This document shows, in pieces, positions 56,276 to 64,000 of a stretch of DNA of 64,000 nucleotides (the first letter of the stretch is position 1; every line of letters starts with the position of its first letter). The stretch spans positions 23,290,278 to 23,354,277 of the forward strand of contig OY783194.1 of NCBI GenBank assembly GCA_963678675.1. Direction: 5' to 3'. The position numbers and the translations under genes are program-made. Source of the DNA: Xiphydria camelus (taxonomy: Eukaryota; Arthropoda; Insecta; Hymenoptera; Xiphydriidae). The notes below the pieces were generated by a model. It worked only from the letters and a program-made list of their open reading frames with translations. It was not told the origin of the DNA and did not search any database.

Positions 56276-59200
56276 AGTGAAGGCCATATGTATTTACATA
56301 CCTATGTATCAGGACAACTCAGTTTTTAGAGAAAAATCCCTTTACAGGTCTTCTTAGACTTCACCAGGTCTACTCATTGTCAGTTTTAAACAGATCATAG
56401 ATCTATTCAGAATTGAACAGGTCAAAATATTCGACCCGGGATGTTGTTAGATCTTACTAGGCTACTTTAGGTTTTGCCAGTACAAAAAACTCGACCCGGG
56501 AGTACATATAAAACGGATTTTATTCCAATTTTTCCACTTTATATATGTGTAACAAAAGGGTAATCACGCGCGAATTTAATTTTTGAGACCTCACATAATT
56601 TTTTCATTATTGCAACGGTATTACTTTATTTAAATATGATACGTGAACTTCATGTTAACTTCAATTTTGTATTGCATGTTTCAAATAATCTTTTCTGTAG
56701 CGTCGATTAGAATAAAAAAAATAGTAAATAGTCAGTTTTGTTTAAGCAAATATTTTTAGAATATTGCTAAAGTCTGAACTTCGTATTCTAAGACGAAGAG
56801 GAAGTATTTATTTATATGTATTTATATGCAGTCCTTTCATTTTATATAATAGATTATTTGTCCCTTAGGAATATAAAAAAATATGATAGCTTATTGAGTT
56901 GCTGTTTACCTAGTTTGTCAGTTTTATAATAATCGAGAAACACGGAAATAATAAATTGGATGCTCGTCAAATGCAAAACAAGAATAGAAAAATCGTTGGT
57001 GACTGCCTGCATTTCTCGGAATATTAATTACGTGATCTCGCTTCCATCTGGATTTCTCGCATCTGGAATTTTTGTAATTAACGCTCCGTAATTTTCCCAA
57101 GTTTTACGAGCAGAGAGTCGTTCGCGAGTTTATGACACGTGGAACGCGTAGGGTGCAACGCTCGTTAAAAATATTGTAGCCTTCTTATTATCGTCGTATT
57201 GTTCCTCTTTACGGGTGACTTTAATAAGCTCTCCTTTTCTGATGCTCCGCGCTATGGCGCAATTATGTTCGAACTTTTTCGAATATCTTCTCTTGGACAG
57301 TGTCTCTTGGATTACATAGGTTTTAATTTCTCACTATCTCTTTTATCATTACAGATTTTCGAAACCCTACAAGGGAATGTGCATATTGCAATGTAATGAC
57401 TATGAGTCTCCTTTTGAAGATTAACATTTTTCCATGAAGTTTTGGACACTTATGGCACTAGATTTAATCGAATTTGATTATAACAAGCTCTGTCCCATTT
57501 CTCTCACAGAAATATTTGAAGGACTTTATTCTTCAAACCCCCTTTGGTCCTTTTTCTCATATTTTTAACTATTAAACTTCTTTCTTTTATTCAACGCAGT
57601 TTTTTAAAATAATATTGTAGAGATACTAACTATATCCAGATGTATCGAAATAGTGTTATATAATAAAGTTTAAGACAAAAGTTGTAGAACCACCACATAG
57701 TCAAGAAAATTTTCTTTTAAAAAAATTTCTTCTCAGACCAGCTAATATTTCAATATTATTTTTTAATCCGTTTTATAGACTCCAATTGAATCGCTCGTCT
57801 TCCCTGATCAACTTGTTTATTATTTTTGGTAATTGTTCGAACTAGAATAAAATCTTCCCTTTTGTGTATGAAATTTTTGCTTCCAAAAAAAGTTAAGCTT
57901 TTGCTTTTAATATCAATCGGTATGTTATTTAATATAAAGAGCTTATCGGTCTACGTGTTTTATTCACCAAATTTAAGGGGGTATTTTTGTGTAACATCGG
58001 TCTTTTCAACCATTTTTTCGAGAATTTATTGTGGTGAACCTTAAAAAGATAACACCTTGAAATTTTTACTATATATTTATTGACAATGTAATGTAATGAT
58101 CATTTCAAATTTTTTGGCGTTGAAATATCGAGTTGAATAAACTTTACAGTGTTGTAACTACACACAAGTAAAAGAGAAGTTGATAGATGGTTGCCATGAT
58201 TCCGACTGTTATCCTTATCTAAAAGTAAAAAATAATAGAAATCGTTCTAATCTGTAGACCTTTGGCTACAGCCGGAACTAGAATGAAGTCAGAATATAAA
58301 AAATTGCACTTCCGGTGGAGTTTTGAATATTGAATTCCGATTTTTGCCATTTTTTTTTCGAATATTTGAGTTAAAAACAAAAGGCTATGGCAGATATAAC
58401 AATGATTCTAGTTCGGGCTACAACTGTGGATGTAACAAAGATATCATAAAAATTTGAGCGCTATCGGTTTAATAATTTTTGACATACCGTGGCAACCAAT
58501 TTAACAAATCTAGTATTGAGAAAAACGTGTTTGAAAGTTAGCCTATACGTAACACGAGTGGCGCGTCTACCACTACAAACATCTGTAACTTTTCAACGAC
58601 TTTGAATTTTATAAAGTCCTCTTACACACGTCTTTTGGAGATGTTATAGAAGCGATTAAGCCAGAATTTTTTTTTCGATTTCTTTGAGGTTATATCTATG
58701 ACTCCCTCATGTTTCGATACTAGGTACATAACAAGTGCTACCATATCATATTATGTGAGCGGTAATTTTGAATTATTTTTGTAACACAGAATGGAAGTGT
58801 CCTAAAACTTACTTGCACATCTAATACATATCAATACTCGCATAAGATCATATATGTTCGACTACTTATGTATAAAAACGTATATATATATATACATTAT
58901 TCGCATCATGGAATGGGAAGAGAGCGAGAAAGAGGAAGTAGTGAGGAAGAAAAAGAGAGAAAAGTTGGAGAACGAGCAAATTACTAAAGAACATCGAGGG
59001 AAAATGTAATCCATTTTTTCCACTTGTTTTTCGGCTTTTAAACAGATCCATCCTGGGCGCGTACCTATACTGCAGACCCCATTGCTCTACTTACATACGT
59101 AGTTACTTCTATCTGCTCCCACCCCTCCATCCGAAATTTATTTCCTGTGTATAAGCAAGAAAGAAGAACAGAGACCCTTTAGTTTTTTTCGTTTGTTCTT

Positions 59201-59413
59201 CTTCCGGCATAAATTCGTCCGATTTATCATTTCGAAGTTTAGTGAGCAAAAGCAGAAAAGAGAGGGGGGAGGGAGTGAGAGAGTAACGAAGAAGCAAGAA
59301 CGAAAGAGGGAAGGAGAAAGAAAAATTCGGGGAAGTAAGACGGAGGAATATAGTGGAAGAAGGAGAGAGTGAAGGTGTGCAGGAAAACATGGAGAGGTGA
59401 GCTACCTTCTTAA
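56276..59413. other. Long intronic stretch, no gene recognised
   Basis: 56330-56510 has repeated AGGTCT, AGATCT and CTCGACCCGGGA motifs. A pair CCGGAACTAGAATGA (58271) and CATTGTTATATCTGCCATA with TTCTAGTTCGGGCTA (58385-58425) forms an imperfect inverted repeat. Otherwise AT-rich with short frames (the longest, 93 codons at 59109-59390, lies in GA-rich sequence). Confidence 0.4.
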
Positions 59414-59952
59414 GGGGTTACACCACTTTGAAATTTTCAAGAAATCAAAAAAATTTGTTTGACTGAAAATACTCTCTATGGTATACAAAATGATATGCCG
59501 TTAGTTACAAATCGATATCTAAAGTGAAAGAGCAATTTTTGAAGTGTAGAAACAGAGACGTGCATAAGCACGCTAATGCACTGAAAAAAATCTTTAGTTT
59601 TAACAGCAATACATTTCTGGCTGAGACTTTCTAGCCATTCCCCCCTAAAAATATTTTTATTACAGTAATTCTATTAGTTGTATTTGAGATACAGCATTGC
59701 TATGTTAGCAGTCCAAGTATTGCTAACAGATATGTTTGATGCAGCAATATGGCATCTGATTACTTAATATACTAGAAAGGTTATCCTAAGCAGATGACGT
59801 ATTCTTACCCCAACTGTATGATTATACGTAATATAGGTATATAGGTATAGTTAGCTGGACTATAAAACGTATGTTTACACCAACTGTAAACTTATGTGTA
59901 GTGTGACTGAACGGTATGGCTGGGTGGACTATACTGGATGCCTCGCGCAGTT

Positions 59953-60070
59953 CCACACAGTTGCAGGGACCCCTTCGGCCGGGCTTGGTCGGTATTCGAG
60001 CAATTTTTACCGGTAGAAGTGGCTCCAATACCGACCAAGCCCGGCCGAAGAGGTCCCTGCAACTGTGCGG
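59953..60070. repeat. 118-bp GC-rich palindrome
   Basis: CCACACAGTTGCAGGGACC, CTTCGGCCGGGCTTGGTCGG and TATT are inverted around a loop containing ACCGGTAGAAGTGG, a piece of which recurs at 60094. About 48 bp per arm. Confidence 0.8.
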
Positions 60071-60213
60071 TTCTGTGCCCGAGGCATACGAAATACCGGT
60101 AGAAGTCGAGTCGGTACCCCGATAGCAAATTAAATATTTATTTAAATATTTTTGCCGAGATATCTCAGTGTTGCATTATATAAAGGCCTGTTTTAGCTAA
60201 GACCACTTGAAGA

Positions 60214-60420
60214 GTCGGTGGCGCAATTGGTAGAATGCGAGCATTCCCAGTCTCGAAGCATCTCATCTAAGGAACGCAGGTTCAAATCCCGGTGTGGGCC
60301 CCGCGACATTGCACTTTCTCGTCGCGGGATCACCCGAGCTCCACACACCTCCGGATTTCTAGCCAAACCTGGGGATGGTGCGTAAATGCATTTCCCCTTC
60401 TATAAAAAAAAAAAAAAAAA
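60214..60420 (+). mobile_element. tRNA-derived SINE with poly(A) tail
   Basis: The head carries a polymerase III box A (TGGCGCAATTGG, about 60219-60230) and box B (GGTTCAAATCC, 60279-60289) at a tRNA-like spacing slightly enlarged by an insert in the anticodon/variable region. A body of unrelated sequence follows, then a 17-base A tract (60404-60420). No flanking duplication was clear. The cloverleaf does not close like a functional tRNA. Confidence 0.75.
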
Positions 60421-61405
60421 TCGAATCCCGGAAGGGTTGGAAAAAAAACCGACACCCCAGTAGGCGGGTTGGCAGGCGGCAGGATAGGCGTGCGCGCCCC
60501 CTTTTTGCAAAATCCTACTTTCAATTTAGCAATACGGTATAGCTGACACAGCTATACTGCTTGTCTAGATGAACCAGAATTTCCGTGCAATTTAGCGATA
60601 CGGTACAGCTTACGTAGGCATACTGCACGTCTAAATCAATCAGAATAAATAACTGGCTCAACAGTACAGCGCAGCTTGACACAAACATCACGATATTGTT
60701 ACTTTAAACATATTAGCTTAGCCATACTCGGCTGGCTGTCTTAAGAAAACTTCTGGCTGTGGCCACGGTGGCTAGAAATTCTGGTTGGTTCAGCCAGAAT
60801 TATTGCTCAATTCCCTGAAAATTTTTTTCAGTGTGTTCTCGCGAAACTTTAAACGCGTTTTTCTCAAAACTACATTTTAAAAACCGGTGGACACTCTAGC
60901 TCCGCCAATTTTCAATCAATCGTCTTGATTCTTTTTTCATTTTATTCGTTATATGTTTATCTAGCGAAATACGTACGGTTTTTTTCAAAGTATTGATATT
61001 TGCGTTTTTTATGCCACTTTAATCAACGTAATTTAGGACAAAATATGTATCTTTCCTTTCAAATCGATGCCATTTTATGAAAAATGCATATTTTTGAAAA
61101 CGGCTACGTATTTCGCTAGCTTTTGAGCTACAGAAACTAATTCTTTTTCGTTCATTGTTCTAACTTAAACCTGAACTGAGTTATCGTGCCCACCGCACGA
61201 TCATCGATTTTCGCAGCGCTCCAGTAAATCGCCTTTAAAGCCGCCATTTTTATAAATAAACAAATACAAACAAAATTTGTTGTAGTTTAATAGTAGCATA
61301 ATAGGTACCTTACTGTACTTTAATTTGGATAAAAACGTTTCAATTCTTCAGAAAACATTCTTGAAAAAACCGTAATTTTTGGGTGGGTCAAGGTGGTGTA
61401 ACCCC

Positions 61406-64000
61406 TTAAGCTATTAAATAGCTAAATACAATGTATTCACAGCACGCGTAATATTTATTAAATCATTGTGCTGTAATCTAGTTATATTCAACGCGATATG
61501 TATATGAAAGCGAGAGGCCGGGGAGAAGAAGTAGAAGTGGGGGAGGTGAAATTCGTCCAAATCGCGTCTCCTGGCCACTGGTAAATGACGTCACCGCTAT
61601 CTCCGTAGATTTTTCATTCGCTTTCACTGCGGAGGGCTGCCACTATTCCACGCACCCCTCTGCCTCCCTCGTGTCTTCCTTACTTGGCCTTCCTACTGCT
61701 ACTCGCCTTCCCGCCCTCCAACTCCACGGGCACTGAGAAATGCAATCATCGAATCCGAAGGTGGGCGCGAAAGTGTGTCTGCTGGTGATAACGCGCCCTG
61801 CCAAAGACAGCCCCTCTTTCAAATTCACGCGATGATGGAATGCCTACAATATGCGGAGGGTATAGTTGCACCTATGCCTGATAGAGAGAGAAATGCTATA
61901 TAATTGATTCGAATAAATCTTCTTATAATGGAGTCTCATATATCAACACTACTTTTTTTTTGCATGATAAATATATATGAATTATACAGTTGTACTTTGA
62001 CGTAGAAGATAAAAAACATCGTCTACTGAGAAAACAATTTATTTGTAGTTTAAATGACTATTCGAGTATGACGAAATAAACGTTTTATATATTAGGCTTA
62101 GCTAATATTCGTTAACTATCGCAATATTTATTTTACATGATTGAACGTTTCGAGGCAACTTTTGAGTTAAATAAACATTCTAATAGTCGATATATATTTT
62201 CTTGCATCAATTAAATATTTATTTTACCATGTTTAATTATTAACTGCTAATAAACTTGTCTACTCGGTGATAGAAATACTGATATTTTGAGTGTTAATGT
62301 GTTATTACAAAAATTGTAGTTTAAAACTTATTGACTAAAAATCCTATGTATAAAGTATCACGCGTAATTAGGAAATATTGAATGCGAAATAAATTAATGA
62401 GCCGTGACTCTTTACAGTTATAGTCATTCGTATTTTTTCGGTCTTTTCTTAAGCTGATATGGTCACTCATGCGTATAAGACAGAGCCTGCAGGGATTAGT
62501 TACAAAAATCACGAATTTACAGGAAGTTATTCATATTTAGTGAAACAAAATCGTTTGGTGATAATCGAAAATGATTTTTATAGATAACATCTAGTACTAC
62601 TCGTAAACCATATTATTGGTAGAAATCTTGAAAAAAAAATGTATAAACAATTCATAAATTGAATTAAAATAGCCATTTTTCGACCATTTAAGCTCAAATT
62701 ATTCGAAAAATTGACGTGCTGGATCAATTCTGCAATCAGATTCACCTCTTGTAATTGTTGTATCTGACAAAGTCCAAAATTTCGCAGGCCTCTGCACTTG
62801 GCTGTTTCATTCCATCTGAAAATTGAATCTTACTGTCGATTCATCGATAGGGGATAATGCATCCGTCACTGTGTTTGGTAATTAATGTACGAGTTTACAG
62901 GAGAGGCGGTCGGATGTAATATCCCTGCGCGTCTGTTCTCTGCGGTGTCTGTTCTGGTATCCTAGAATTCAATACGGAACAAGTGAGGGGTTCGAACTTA
63001 CACTAAAAATTACGATACCATTTCTAAACATCGAAAATCTTCGAGCGCTTGACGTTTATTTATTTCTCATGAAAAATGATGCCTAGTGCTTTTCTTTGGT
63101 AGAATTTTTAATTATTTCTTTTAAAAAATCACTTAGATACTCATTACGATGTTCATTTATCGTTATAAGTGAAATTGTAATTGAAAGTGAATGCTGTATA
63201 ATGCACTGAAAATACAGTAAAATTCATGACTATCCTCGAAATTGATATAATCTAGTTATGATTTGAGAGAGAAAGCATTATTTAATATTTTTTCTAACAT
63301 TCAGTGTATTTCATCACAATTTTATATTTTAATATGAAATTGTATTATCCATTTAAACTGCGACAATGCTTCATGGAGCCAATTTTCCACAATAGTTAAT
63401 AAAGACATTTTTTAAACATTTAAGCTCTTTTACAATTTGAAATACGACACTTCAAAGACGTAGATATGGAAGCACCCTTATTTTTAATAAATTGATAGAA
63501 AATTCGAAAAAAAATGTAATTCTATATTTCATATTTCCTTTCATCCGTAAAAAATGAAAACGTCGCCGGTTTTCTAAAAGTTAACTTTTCCATCCCCTCT
63601 GCAGCAGCCGTTAGATTCGGACGAAACAGCTTGCTTTGACTTAAGCGAAGTTCATTTCACTCGCTAAGCACGCGGCACCCTCCGCCACGCGAACGTTGCA
63701 CCCCCATAGGCCCGCACCCCGTAGAATAGCGGGGAGATATGGAGAACCGTTCCCTAACCCGGGGCTACTACCCCTAAATGCTGTGTGGGATGCTGAACTC
63801 AGCCAGTTCCTCAGCGGGCTTCAACCGTTATACACGCGTTTTAAAGTCATGCGGTGAATCGCGCGCGAGTTTTTGTGCCAATAATAATGATAATTCTTCT
63901 CGTTCGAGCCCGGTGTTTATCGTTGTTATCCGATGTGTTTTATGGCACTACAATTCTTCGCTGTTCATGAGTGGTCTGTCGTGTATTTTCTTGCTGATAT
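61406..64000. other. Intronic sequence to the window end
   Basis: GC-richer patches at 61500-61830 and 63570-63850, the rest AT-rich. I see no dystrophin exon, RNA gene or element edges. Confidence 0.45.

Larger units (their letters stand above)
59579..60833. mobile_element. 1.26-kb element with CACTGAAAAAAA termini
   Basis: CACTGAAAAAAATCTTTAGT...GCAATACATTTCTGGCTGA is inverted at the right end (TCAGCCAGAATTATTGC...ATTTTTTTCAGTG). CACTG-type ends suggest a CACTA or Transib/Chapaev-type non-autonomous element. No clear target duplication. A 20-nt-plus motif CAATACGGTATAGCT recurs twice near 60530 and 60595. Confidence 0.55.
59414..61405. mobile_element. 1.99-kb TTAA-flanked element, nested
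   Basis: TTAA at 59410-59413 and 61406-61409. Termini GGGGTTACACCAC(T/C)TTGA are inverted. TTAA with GGGGTTACACC-type ends suits the piggyBac/Kolobok class. The middle is occupied by a second TIR element (59579-60833), which contains a tRNA-derived SINE. No transposase frame is visible. Confidence 0.75.
48300..64000 (+). other. Intron downstream of the dystrophin spectrin-repeat exon
   Basis: From GTAAGT to the window end I see no further dystrophin exon. The stretch holds a Mutator-like transposon (49261-52013), TTAA- and TA-flanked elements, an LTR fragment and a nested TTAA element with a SINE. GC-richer patches lie at about 48880-49260 and 52014-52480 (one patch split by the transposon), 61500-61830 and 63570-63850. 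They might be conserved regulatory sequence, but nothing in the sequence proves it. Confidence 0.6.

Noticed and set aside
60214..60290. Functional tRNA gene
   Set aside because: Box A and box B are present but the arms do not pair as a cloverleaf, and the sequence continues into a SINE body with a poly(A) tail.
63570..63850. Possible first exon or promoter of a short dystrophin isoform
   Set aside because: Only elevated GC was seen. There is no start codon with a recognisable protein and no paired donor.

Overview
This window is eukaryotic, AT-rich, intron-dominated and packed with transposon debris. It is most likely an arthropod and probably an insect; Hymenoptera would fit, but that is an inference. 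The only host coding sequence I recognise is two plus-strand exons of a dystrophin-type gene (Drosophila Dys / 'detached' family), at 21653-21858 and 48201-48299. Their splice phases match (the first ends on a whole codon, the second starts on one). Joined, they read from a Pro/Ser/Thr-rich linker into a spectrin-repeat helix (GLDKSVLQ followed by IRDWLTVEEEML). A 26.3 kb intron separates them. I read the rest of the window as upstream intron, this intron and downstream intron.

Nearly all other structure is mobile DNA. I could define many elements from terminal inverted repeats (TIRs), target-site duplications (TSDs) or protein remnants. (a) 4442-6405 is an LTR copy bounded by AATT duplications and split by a second TIR element. 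(b) 6471-7385 is a TA-flanked element with six copies of a 16-mer. (c) 9236-12945 is a three-level nest centred on a roughly 310-bp-per-arm, about 96% identical inverted repeat. (d) 13.7-26.1 kb holds a series of MITEs (TA-, TTAA- and TCA-flanked), including a hairpin with a 120-bp TATTA satellite in its loop. (e) 27873-31091 is a 3.2-kb element with TIRs, satellite arrays at both ends and one spliced minus-strand gene. It carries a TATA box, four exons and AATAAA, and is the best candidate here for something undescribed. (f) 31.2-46.3 kb holds palindromic MITEs, a mariner-type element with a transposase tail, a piggyBac-type remnant, a 5S rRNA-like sequence, a second solo LTR with a MITE inside it, and a decayed DUF7869-like gene. 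(g) 49261-52013 is an apparently intact Mutator-like transposon encoding a 609-621 aa DDE transposase, flanked by TTAA. (h) 53.0-61.4 kb holds further TTAA and TA elements, among them a nested TTAA element containing a tRNA-derived SINE.

The recognisable transposon proteins are mostly antisense to the dystrophin gene, a common state for elements tolerated in introns. The mariner fragment is the exception. TTAA-flanked elements recur (24.6, 40.0, 49.3-52.0, 53.1 and 59.4-61.4 kb) together with a piggyBac-like fragment. Splice calls, element edges and family names rest on reading alone. No alignment or database search was run.
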